Origin: Euwallacea fornicatus
Lineage: Eukaryota; Arthropoda; Insecta; Coleoptera; Curculionidae
Reading direction: 5' to 3'
Assembly: GCF_040115645.1 (NCBI RefSeq)
Contig: NC_089543.1
Span: 62,001-126,000, forward strand
DNA: 64,000 bases
Position 1 is the stretch's first letter; every line of letters starts with the position of its first letter. Below are positions 29,301 to 37,999 of this stretch, piece by piece. Position numbers and translations under genes: made by a program. A model generated the notes under the pieces. That model saw only the letters and a program-made list of their open reading frames with translations, did not search any database and was not told the DNA's origin.

Positions 29301-30381
29301 TTTTGTAAGTAATATTGAAACCTTTCATAATATAAGTTAAAATTGTTAGTCATTACCTACTTACCTTCTGAAATCCAGATTGTCTTAGATCAAAAGTCAA
29401 TATTAAACTTGACTTTATAAATTTTTACTCATTTTTTTGGAGGGAAATTGGATATTTGTAAAACCATATTTATTAAATGCAGCTACTAATAAACAAAATC
29501 AGTAGTTTTCAAAATCTAACATGTTGTAAACAAATAAATGAACAGAAAGTAAAGGATATGTCACTTTGTTTTCTATTGAAAAACTAAATAAATAGAAAAA
29601 ATAAGGTAGCATTATTGAAATTAACACTAAACACTATTTATTTTGCTTAATTTGATCTTAGAAAACCCAACATAATTCAAAATAAATTTTTTAATATGGC
29701 TTTAAGAGTTAATTCTTTAATACAAATTGTCAATTTTTATTTTACTATAAAAAATTCTAAAAATTGTTATAATGAAATCCTCTGTAGGTGGTAAAAAAGG
29801 AAATTTTAAATGGTTTGTTATATTGATTTTAATGTCTACCAATAGTTCCACCAATTCAATTTTCAAATATATGTTGCCTAATCTGTAGTCTAACTAGAAA
29901 ACAGTATTATTTATTTTTATATCAAATGATGTCCTGCAAAAGTTGCTTTTATTTTTGTCACTGTGCCAACTCTGACATGTAGCCAGTTGAATTACAAAGT
30001 TTTACTGCTACTTGTAGGCTAATAGCCAAAAATCTAGAGTATTATTTTCTGAAAGCTAACATAAAATCAAAACACTGACAAATTTCCTTTTATTATTTAT
30101 AAAAATCTTCTGTCACTTACCTTTCCAGAATAGCTATCACATTTTAAAGCCCATTTATTGTCTTCACTTTTTTCGGCAGCTTGCCCCAAGATTTTATCAA
30201 ATATGTCTAAAACTGTGGCCCAATGGAGTAATTCACATTTCCCATAAGTCCATGAGGTAATTGTGGACAGTTCTTCTAGCAACTCAGTTGAAGTGCATTG
30301 TTGTAGTCTCTCAATAAGGTGAATACATTCAATAGGCACATCCGAAGTGCTTTTACGCACCCTTGACCTGTCGATCTTCAT
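11366..30381 (-). CDS. HUWE1: E3 ubiquitin-protein ligase HUWE1 (27 coding exons)
   Basis: HECT-type ubiquitin ligase acting in nucleus and cytoplasm on many substrates. Exons in transcript order: 30381-30121, 27432-27193, 27135-26866, 26810-26539, 26473-26032, 25982-25668, 25618-25400, 25338-24291, 22741-22608, 22554-22264, 22180-19124, 19065-18618, 18556-18545, 18477-18304, 18239-17565, 17504-17340, 17283-16741, 16687-16442, 16386-16193, 16134-15871, 15658-14299, 14237-13497, 13426-13238, 13181-12860, 12807-12642, 12584-12394, 11468-11366. They join in frame to 4,113 residues (human HUWE1 about 4,374). Domains in order: N-terminal armadillo-like DUF908/DUF913 (about 90-810), UBA (LRQLMDMGF, about 1370-1410), WWE (WRWYDLVTGRW, about 1628-1700), acidic Asp/Asn tract, three UBM-type motifs (about 2888-3030, e.g. 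FLEALPPEIRREVL), and HECT (about 3740-4113) with catalytic Cys4080 in HTCFNQLDLP. Very sure of identity; the 12-nt exon is the least certain join. Confidence 0.97.
11469..12393 (-). other. Last HUWE1 intron (925 bp)
   Basis: The donor GTAAGT at 12388-12393 and acceptor TTTTAG at 11469-11474 split the TGT codon of the HECT catalytic cysteine (TG|T). The intron is AT-rich. A sequence near 12056-12075 (TACAAGGTGACTC) resembles a mariner-type terminus, but no partner was found. Nothing else was seen in it. Confidence 0.75.
18545..18556 (-). other. HUWE1: Putative 12-nt microexon of HUWE1
   Basis: On the minus strand the 12 bases GGCGTCTCAGAG are flanked by an AG acceptor (TTGCCAG) and a GT donor (GTGCGT). 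They fit exactly between the exon ending at 18618 and the one starting at 18477, adding four codons (GRLR) without changing frame. With it the two introns are 67 and 61 bp, matching other introns of the gene; without it a single 140-bp intron joins the same neighbours, also in frame. It lies just after the acidic tract. Confidence 0.4.
22820..22871. repeat. 21-bp tandem repeat, about 2.5 copies
   Basis: The unit AATAATCTCTTTCTGTCTTC plus A repeats at 22820-22840 and 22841-22861, with a partial third copy at 22862-22871. It sits in a HUWE1 intron, upstream of the transposon at 23330. Confidence 0.85.
23330..23955 (+). mobile_element. Internally deleted mariner-like element with about 180-bp inverted repeats
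   Basis: The ends TACAGGGTGAGTCGGGAGG at 23330 and its complement ending at 23955 are flanked by TA on both sides (23328-23329, 23956-23957), the target duplication of IS630-Tc1-mariner elements. The inverted arms extend to about 23521 on the left and from about 23778 on the right, nearly identical apart from a small indel. Between them is only the C-terminal end of a transposase: WPPRSPDLTPLDYCLWG near 23541-23595, through NGNIFEHLL to a TGA at 23776-23778. The N-terminal part and first catalytic Asp are missing, so this is a non-autonomous deletion copy of 626 bp. It lies in the HUWE1 intron 22742-24290. Nothing else was seen in that intron besides the 21-bp repeat. Confidence 0.88.
27433..30120 (-). 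other. First coding intron of HUWE1 (2.7 kb)
   Basis: This is the largest HUWE1 intron, between the start-codon exon (donor GTAAGT at 30115-30120) and the exon ending at 27432. It is very AT-rich with long T and A runs. I see no coding exon, transposon protein or structured repeat in it. Confidence 0.7.
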
Positions 30382-31360
30382 TTTAGTGGCTTTAATACCA
30401 CATGTTCTTTGAACTGGAAAGTTTTTTGGACTTATGATATGTTTTATTTGAATGGGTCAAATAATGAGAAGGGTCAAATGGCAGTGGGTAGAAAAACTAT
30501 TTTGGCACATTTTCATTTAGTAAATATTGTTTTAACCCTAGAGGTCATGATGGAAGTAACATGTGAAATAAACCCAACTTTATTGTGCAGGATTACAGGT
30601 ACATTTTATGTATGGTAAAATAGGTTGTGATGAGTTTTGGATCACTTTTTGACTAAATGTAATGCGTAATTTTTTGTAGCACTTACACCGAACTTTATAT
30701 TTATAAAACTGCAGTCGAAGTCAATGTGGCCAGAAAATTGCACAATTTTATAGGTACGCTCTATCTATCGGCCATATTGAAACGGAATGACAACACAAAA
30801 AATCCGTTTCATCAATGTTATTTTGCAAACATTTATATATGGATTTTTAGTGCTTTAATAATGCATCAATACCTTTTAAAGCATCATCTACGAGAAGCAC
30901 TGGCAGTAATTGCGACTATTTTTTTTTCTTTCTAGAACAATGGCCTTAATGCTAGGGGCACTAAATTGAGTCCAGAGTTTTTTCACCACGTGGCCACTAA
31001 TGCAATTCATACAACGATTTACCAACACTTTAACAGTCTTTAAACGAAATTATTTTACTCTATCTACATTACAAAAAACTTGAATTCCAATGTTTTTTCT
31101 TAAAATTTTGATGGACAAAAAAATATAAAATGACGTTTGATTAGACGCACCACAAATGACGTCTTGTTGAGTTGAAATGACAGCACTGACACTGATGTGT
31201 GCCTCATCAACATAATCATTCATATAGTCTACTTCATATTTGTCTACCCCCGGGGTGAAACAAATTCGCCATCTGTCCGTAGCAACAAGAAGCATACATG
31301 AAAGGAAAACTTTCAATTAATACAATTTTTTTTATGATTTTTAATTGTTTACTATTATAA
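30382..31360. promoter_or_regulatory. Upstream region of HUWE1
   Basis: About 1 kb upstream of the HUWE1 start codon. It must hold the 5' UTR and promoter or an upstream non-coding exon, but no core promoter motif is decisive. A minus-strand open frame at 31050-31316 has no recognisable domain and ends at the LINE insertion, so I do not call it a gene. Confidence 0.35.
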
Positions 31361-31528
31361 CCGAGGTTTTATCCCGAGGGACAGTTCCGGCCGACGGTGG
31401 AAAGCTGCAAACGAGGTTTTTAGTGGGTAGGCGCTCCTTAGTATAACACAGTGAATCCCACATTACCCTGCCAATCCGTCATCAGACATGGGTGTCTTTA
31501 GATTTTCCTCATACAAAAAAAAAAAAAA
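31361..31528 (+). mobile_element. 5'-truncated LINE 3' end with poly(A)
   Basis: A GC-richer patch beginning CCGAGGTTTTATCCCGAGG ends in a 14-base A run at 31515-31528. Near-identical sequences flank it: AATTGTTTACTATTATAA at 31343-31360 and AATTGTTTATTATTTAAG at 31527-31544, which look like a target-site duplication. The phrase TTTTTAGTGGGTAGGCGC is typical of 3' ends of insect non-LTR retrotransposons (R1/Jockey-like), a family assignment made from memory of style, not a match. Only about 155 bp of the element body is present, without coding sequence. Confidence 0.65.
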
Positions 31529-31838
31529 TTGTTTATTATTTAAGATTGATCACATTTTTTCAGATTTTTCAATGGAGCTGAATGTATATCCTGTAAATTA
31601 GCGAATATCCTATTGCGAAATTCCATATTTAGTTGTAGAAGAAATATTTTTTGAGTTAAAGTGTGCCTCAGGTGACTCAGAAGTTACGAATAATGGAATC
31701 TCATCGGTAAAAAAAATTTACTTTGGTAGTTCATTAGTCTTATGCTGATTTCGTTACGGGGTTATTAGAAAAGAACTTCAATTTTCAACAAATTATTTAA
31801 CTCCTTGATCTGACAAGTGAAGTGGTAATACATCACAT

Positions 31839-31889
31839 ATCATTTTCATCTATCAGGCATTTCAGGACAGAAATATAGATGAAAATGAT
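31839..31889. repeat. Inverted repeat, 15-bp perfect arms
   Basis: ATCATTTTCATCTAT at 31839-31853 pairs perfectly with ATAGATGAAAATGAT at 31875-31889 across a 21-nt loop. A second outer pair, CCTTGAT at 31803-31809 and ATCAAGG at 31914-31920, would extend the fold to about 118 nt. It lies between the LINE fragment and the Atg8-like gene. Function unknown. Confidence 0.7.
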
Positions 31890-32198
31890 TGACAACATCG
31901 CTTTTTGTGCGACATCAAGGTCAAAGAGCCTAAAATCAAAAATAATATAAAATATTCTAATTCCAATCGTGCCAAATTGTAGACAGTTCATAACTTCCCC
32001 TAGATGTACAAAGTCAATGAAAAAGTCGAATTTTACTTAAATGTTATTTTGACATAAAACAGGCGCCTCGTTATAGTCCATCAAATCAATTTCTTACATG
32101 TGTAATTATTGTACAATTACAATCGGCAACAAAAGACAAAATATCACAAATATCAGTCTGGCGTCAAATGAAACAGTTTAAACACAAACAAAAAAAAA

Positions 32199-32552
32199 CT
32201 AATTTCCAAACACGTTTTCGTCGGTATAGGCGAGATACAAAAACATGTCCTCATCGTGGTGCTTCTCGAAGATTTCCATCATGGTGGCTGTTGCTGGTGG
32301 AATTGTGTTATTGACAAAGCAAAAGAGGGCCTTCTCAGAAGTTAAATTAATCCTTTGCCTAATAAATGAGTAAAAATGGCTCATAGTCGCATCTCCTCTA
32401 ACTAGGTATTTATTTTTCTCCACGTTTTTCAGTTGCGAATTAGAAACCTTCTCTAAGATAATTGGTATTATGTCTGGGTGCTTTGTTCTGATTTTGTGGG
32501 CAGCAGCCCTCCTCTCTTCGAAGGGGACCGTTTTCTTGTACTCAAACTTCAT
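32199..32552 (-). CDS. Divergent intronless Atg8/GABARAP-like protein
   Basis: A 117-residue ubiquitin-like protein aligning end to end with GABARAP-type Atg8 proteins, which are conjugated to phosphatidylethanolamine on autophagosome membranes. Family landmarks are all present: start MKFEYK, FEERR at 11-15, IRTKHPD at 21-27, KYLVRGD at 48-54, FVNNTIPP at 79-86, FLYLAYTDENVFGN at 104-117. Gly116, where Atg4 cleaves and lipid attaches, is kept, followed by a single Asn. It departs from typical GABARAP at many positions (for example LKNVEKNKYL in place of the usual IGDLDKKKYL). The gene is one uninterrupted exon, suggesting a retrocopy like Drosophila Atg8b; that origin is inference. The intact frame over 117 codons argues for function. 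No poly(A) signal was evident just downstream. Confidence 0.9.
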   Translation of the reverse strand: MKFEYKKTVPFEERRAAAHKIRTKHPDIIPIILEKVSNSQLKNVEKNKYLVRGDATMSHFYSFIRQRINLTSEKALFCFVNNTIPPATATMMEIFEKHHDEDMFLYLAYTDENVFGN

Positions 32553-32747
32553 TTTGTTACTTTCTTATTAGAGTATAGAAAAATCAAGTTGAATAAATCA
32601 CTGAAGTACGTTCTAACTAGACTGAACTCTACAACTCAACTTACAATGACGATGATGACTGCTATTGGTGGGGGTGGGAAATTTTGTCAGGGGAATCGTG
32701 GGAGTTTAGCTAAATTCTGAAATAAATTACAGGTCTCTAACAGATCA

Positions 32748-32771
32748 AACTATCGATGATAATCGATAGTT
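32748..32771. promoter_or_regulatory. Palindrome with two DRE-like sites
   Basis: AACTATCGAT-GATA-ATCGATAGTT is a perfect 10-bp inverted repeat with a 4-base spacer. Each arm matches seven of eight bases of TATCGATA, the DREF-bound DNA-replication-related element known from Drosophila promoters. It lies about 200 bp upstream of the Atg8-like start codon and 1.25 kb upstream of the LRIG start, so it could serve either. Binding is inference. Confidence 0.45.
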
Positions 32772-34019
32772 TTAAATTCTTAATCAACTACTAAGTATTC
32801 ATTCAGCCAACGGTAATATGTTTGCAAATAAAAATCCGTTAACATGAATTCGCTACGTGGAGCAATTAGTACGCGCACCGTGTTGCAAGTGCATGAAATA
32901 AAATACGGCAACATCGAAAATACAACGGCGAGTTGGGGGTGGTGACTGCTTTGCTCACAATACAACTCAATCATCGGCTATCTTCGTAAAATTATCGAAA
33001 AATTCAAATACATTTTTTAATTGAAATAATCTGGTTATACAAATTTAAAAAATCGTTATAAAAAATTGAAACAATACGAGGGCGTTTTGAAAAATACACG
33101 AAAAAAAGAAATAATTATGAGAAAACTAAATATCGTAAAAAACACAAACTATACAATTGTTTCTTCTGCAAAACATTACAAAACACAGGTAAATATAGAA
33201 AACAGAAAATAGTGAGCTTTGGAAAAAAATTTAAATAACATTTAAAGTAGATTATAGTAATGACGCTCAAGGTATAATGGATTTAAAATAAATTCATAAA
33301 TTAAATATATTTTAATAGACTCTTACTATTAAACCTAAAATAATTATTATCAAATATTTAAATTTTAATTAAAATTTTGAAAAACATGTAGAATTTCACA
33401 ATAATCAGAGAAAGAAAATCATTGTTTTGTCCGAAAGCAAGACCCCGACCAAACAAATGCACTGTGTATTTCGAATTTATATTTCCAATGTGAGTTGCCT
33501 AGAAGCACTTTTCAACCATTTGGATTTAACATGCATTGACGAACTATGGGCTACGTGGACAGAGAGGTATGTCAAATACGATAAATGAAAGTCGATAACG
33601 ATAGCAGTACTTAGAAATTATTAGTTATGGTAACATATATTGTTATCCTTGTTTGCCTCGATTGTATAAAGTGAGAAAACATTATGATCGGTATGAAGTT
33701 ATTCAAAGGTAAATAAGTATTGCCAACATGCTAAGATGATTCTTTTGTTTGTTTCAGAAAATATCAAATTTTGATTTATCATGTTGGTAGTGTTATTTTA
33801 TTTTTCATAAATAGATGTTGGTGTCATTTATGAGCGTCATGTAACCAGTATGTTAAAAGTAATATATTTTTCGTTATTTAAAAAGGAAATGTTAATGAAT
33901 TTTGAGTTTCCCTATGTAGAACTTGCGAAAAAGTTTTAGAAGCGATGTGGATTCGCCGCGTTATCGGCGTCCTAACGACACAAAACAACGAACTATGATT
34001 TATACTAGTTTTTTCCAAA
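32772..34019. other. Intergenic between Atg8-like gene and LRIG gene
   Basis: AT-rich sequence with no supported coding region. The LRIG 5' UTR and promoter must lie in the right part; a TTTATACTAG stretch just before 34020 is in the likely 5' UTR. Further TATCGA-like words occur near 33590-33605. Confidence 0.45.
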
Positions 34020-37000
34020 ATGGTGGGTGTTTGTTTTTGGATCTCTTATATAGTTTTATTATCGAGTTCCATGAGTTTGGCGAAATCTAAATGTGTAAAG
34101 GGCTGTCGGTGTTTAGATACATATATTGACTGCGATTCTAAAGGATTCAAAACTATTCCAAAAAACATCCCTGATTGGGCAGAGCACTTGTAAGTACAGT
34201 TCACTTTTCACGTACTATTTAAATATTTTTTTGAACTTGTCTAGTCGAATTCAGAATTTAGGAAGGAGTGTATTGTTAAATTGTTTTTACAGGGAAATCA
34301 ATCGAAATAAATTAACACAAATCGAGGCCTTAACATTTCAAAACTTAGAACATCTACTGGTTTTGAAGTTGAGAAGGAATCAGATAGGTACCCTCAAAGA
34401 TGGAGCTTTTTATGGTTTAAAACACATTCAAAAATTGTGAGTACATTTTGTTGAAATAACTTTCCAAATGCAAACATCATACTTTGTTTTTCCAATAATA
34501 ATCATTGACACCTAACAATCATACCTTCAATGATATCACCTATGTACATTTATCTATTATGAAGCTTAAATAATTTCAAAACAATGTGATTAATGGAGTT
34601 AAAAGTGGAAAAATTTGTTCAAATAGGATTTAAATGGTTATAAATAAGATAATAAGACAAGATTACTAAATCCATTGTAATTTCTAAATTATTTTGTGTG
34701 AAACTTTATATTAAACTCATCATTGAAATAGTCCATATGATACATATCACACGTTTTTTTCTAATTTTTGAAAGCTTATATTCTTGTTATTCCTTATTTG
34801 ATTTTTATTATCAAAAAAACAAGTTTGAAAATTAATATTTAAAAACAATAATATACATCGAAATAAGAAAATTCTCATTTTTTTATAATTATCAGTAACA
34901 ATATCTACGTTTATAGGACAATGCTTAATGACACTTAGGCTAACCTTACTTGAAGTAATTTAATTTTAACAATTAAAATGTGCATCAGGGCTGCTTTGTA
35001 CAAGATGTTTTGATCTATATTTCAGCTTTTAAAATAAAACTTATTTTTAGACATGATTTACTTTGTTTAAATTAGGTGAGGTATTTCAAAGATACAGAAG
35101 TTAATTAAAAAATTAATGAGAATTTTTGACAATATCCTGTAAATTTTTATATCCAAAAAACAAAAATTTACCACACATGTCCTTAGACATCAACTGAAGC
35201 CATTAAAAGTACTAAAAGGATAATTTAAAAATTAAAACATACAATTTTACATGGAATTTTCCTTTATTTTGTATAACACTGAGAAAATATTTTTATTTGA
35301 ATATAAATATATGTAAATGGTTCAAGAATAAAATGTTCTTTTAGGATCTTTTTGGTTTTTAGCAATCAGTTAAGAAACATTTGAAATATACATTCTTAAA
35401 AATTAGGAACAAGCAGTAACTTCAACTTAAGCAGTTCACTATTCTTCATTCTCCTATATCAGTATCCTTCCACCTTAGCAGTTCATATAATCTCTACCAC
35501 AAGATGAACATTTTTATTTTAAAATAAAATATGTAATATTTGTAGATTGCTAGATGGCAATTATGTAACTGTGATCAGCAAAAGTTGGCTTTATGGACTA
35601 GAGTCCCTTAGAAAACTGTCCTTGTCACATAACAGTATAAGTCAAATACATGATGATGCTTGGGAGTTTTGTAGTAATTTAACTGTACTGTAAGTCATTT
35701 CATTCTTGTGTGATGTGCAGCAAAATAACCTTTTTGCTTTATTATAGGGACCTTTCCTTCAATAAATTGGACTCATTAAGAGAAGATACCTTCAAGAATT
35801 TAAATATCCTGCAAAAGTTGGTACTAAGCAACAATAATATAGCCATTATTCGAGATAAAGCTTTTATGCACCTTCCAAAACTAAAAACTCTGTAAGTTTA
35901 TCATAAATTTAGTATGGGAATGCCAAGAGCATTAATAAGTGCCCAACAGCCATTTGGTATATTAGCAGATTTGAAAGTTATGAGTTGTTAATTTTCTGAT
36001 TGTGTAAGTAACAATCTTATCAACATTTACAGGTATTTCAATTACAACAGAATTTCTTGGACAATTGAAGATGCAAAAGGAGCATTTGTAGGACTTGGAG
36101 AATTAACAAAATTCAATTTAGCAGGAAATAATATTAAGTCCATAAACTCTGAAGCGTTTCTCGGCTTGAAGAATGTGATTCTTATAAATCTAGATAAAAA
36201 TAACATAACTTCAATTCACAATAACACTTTCAGTAAAGTTCCTAATTTAAAAGTGAGCTCTAAATTTATAGTGTAGTTGTCCGTACTGAATGTTACATAA
36301 TTACAGAAACTGATCATAAATACCAGTAGCATGTTGTGTGACTGTAATTTAATATGGTTTCTTGAGTGGCTGAATGGAAAGAATTTAAACATTTATGCCT
36401 CTTGTGCCTACCCAGACTGGTTAAAGGGTAGTCCTATAACTAATGTCAGCTTGAGCAATTTGACATGTGGTTAGTATAATTGGTATGTAATTGATTTTCC
36501 AATTTAAACTGGTGGTTTTGCAGATGAAGTACTGAAACCTAGGTTATTAGAAGAACCAGCTGGAAAAATAATGGCATTGAAGGGTGAAATTGTTATTTTA
36601 AATTGTAAAGCTCGCTCTAGTACTACCAGCAATATGACATTTATTTGGAAGAAGGATAATATTGAACTTCCAAACGCCAATGTCATAGTTAAATCGAGCA
36701 TAGATCCAGATGGAAAATCAATGGAGAGTACCTCTGAACTAAAATTACTAGCTGTAGAACACTCACATGCTGGTAAATACCAGTGTGTGATCAGCAACAA
36801 CTATGGAATCACCTATTCCCAACAATCTACAATTGCAGTCCTTGTATTTCCTACTTTATTGAAAAAACCAAAGAATGTGGAAGTTGAGGCTGGAGAAACG
36901 GTTAAGCTAGAATGCGCAGCCACTGGGGAACCTCCTCCTGTAATAGCCTGGCATAAGGATGGAGGAAATGATTTTCCAGCAGCTAGAGAGCGTCGAATGC

Positions 37001-37902
37001 ATGTTTTGCATGGAGATGATGCTTTCTTTATTATAAACTCTGGACTGAGTGATTCTGGCGTGTATAATTGCACTGCTTACAATCTGGCAGGAATTGTGTC
37101 AGCAGAAGCTCATGTAGAGGCAAGTTTTTGTTTGCTTAGAGGAATTTGATTTCGTTTGATTTTCTGATATTTTTATTATTATATTCAGATACTACAAAAG
37201 CCCCAACTAGCTAATACCTTAGAGGACCGAGAATTGGCATCTGGCGAGCCCATTGTTCTAAAGTGTACTGCCCAAGGTGTCCCCAAACCCACTGTAACAT
37301 GGTTTAAGGATGGTGAACCCATTGTTCCTACAGAACGCCATTTTTTCATAGCAGAAAATCAGCGGGTTATTATCGTGGACGCTGTTCATAATGACTCTGG
37401 AATTTATGAATGCCATGTAAACAACTCTCGAGGGGGTGTTATAGGCAGGAGCAGGATTGTCATTAAACCAAGTAAGAAGTTAAAAACAAAAATTTCAGTT
37501 TAGCTAGCAAAAGGTGTAGTTAGGATGAGTTGTTAAATGTTCCTCTTTTTTTTTTTCTTTTTTTTTTTTTAAGATGTAATAGACACCAACAATATGATGG
37601 GCATTATAATAATCTCTGTAGTATGCTGTGCTGTATTCACCTCGGTTGTCTGGGTGGCTATAATATATCACACAAGAAAGCCCTCAAAACCTAAAGAAAC
37701 GGCAGGTTTTCCTGGCACAGAGCTTACTGAGATTCAAGCCGATTGTGCCTCGGAACGGTCATCATGTAAGGACAGCGGGACAGGCGATTCCGCTCGGAGA
37801 TCTAGCGATGATTTCGCGGAATTTAATACTCTGTTGCACTGCCCTAGATCTGACCATGATCGGCCTATTCACCACGTTGAATCCACGGAAACGGGCGATT
37901 GA
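34020..37902 (+). CDS. LRIG-type leucine-rich repeat and Ig transmembrane protein, shortened
   Basis: Single-pass surface protein; LRIG proteins modulate receptor tyrosine kinase and BMP signalling (Drosophila relative lambik). Exons: 34020-34189, 34293-34436, 35546-35689, 35748-35891, 36033-36252, 36307-36469, 36524-37119, 37189-37471, 37574-37902, giving 730 residues. Order: signal peptide (about 1-23), LRRNT with Cys25, 29, 31, 38, nine LRRs (about 57-275), LRRCT (CDCNLIWFLEWL), three Ig domains (about 330-620; e.g. LNCKA/YQC, LECAA/YNC, LKCTA/YEC), transmembrane segment (GIIIISVVCCAVFTSVVW, about 631-655) and a 75-residue tail. Exons 2, 3 and 4 are each exactly 144 nt, two LRRs per exon in phase 2. 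Vertebrate LRIGs have fifteen LRRs; the nine here align with LRR7-15, so LRR1-6 are absent, and intron 1 (103 bp) is too short to hide them. Intron 7 uses a GC donor. Identity sure; completeness less so. Confidence 0.93.
34437..35545 (+). other. LRIG intron 2 (1.1 kb)
   Basis: AT-rich intron between the exons encoding LRR7-8 and LRR9-10 (by alignment with vertebrate LRIG). It was checked for further 72- or 144-nt LRR exons; none was seen. Confidence 0.65.
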
Positions 37903-37993
37903 AGCCAATTCACGTCATTAAAAAAATGACTGTTCTGGTATGCTTTAATCTCTAATAGCGTTTGGAACGTATAAGAATTTCGACTTAAAGTTC

Positions 37994-37999
37994 AATAAA
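37994..37999 (+). terminator. Poly(A) signal of the LRIG gene
   Basis: AATAAA lies 92 bases past the LRIG TGA stop at 37900-37902, followed by a T-rich stretch. The short 3' UTR is plausible; the site is not proven. Confidence 0.6.

Noticed and set aside
31050..31316. 88-codon minus-strand frame upstream of HUWE1
   Set aside because: Has a signal-peptide-like start but no domain or conserved pattern, and abuts the LINE insertion.
37540..37573. Long T run before the last LRIG exon, considered as a microsatellite or transposon tail
   Set aside because: It fits as the polypyrimidine tract of the intron acceptor (AAG at 37571-37573).
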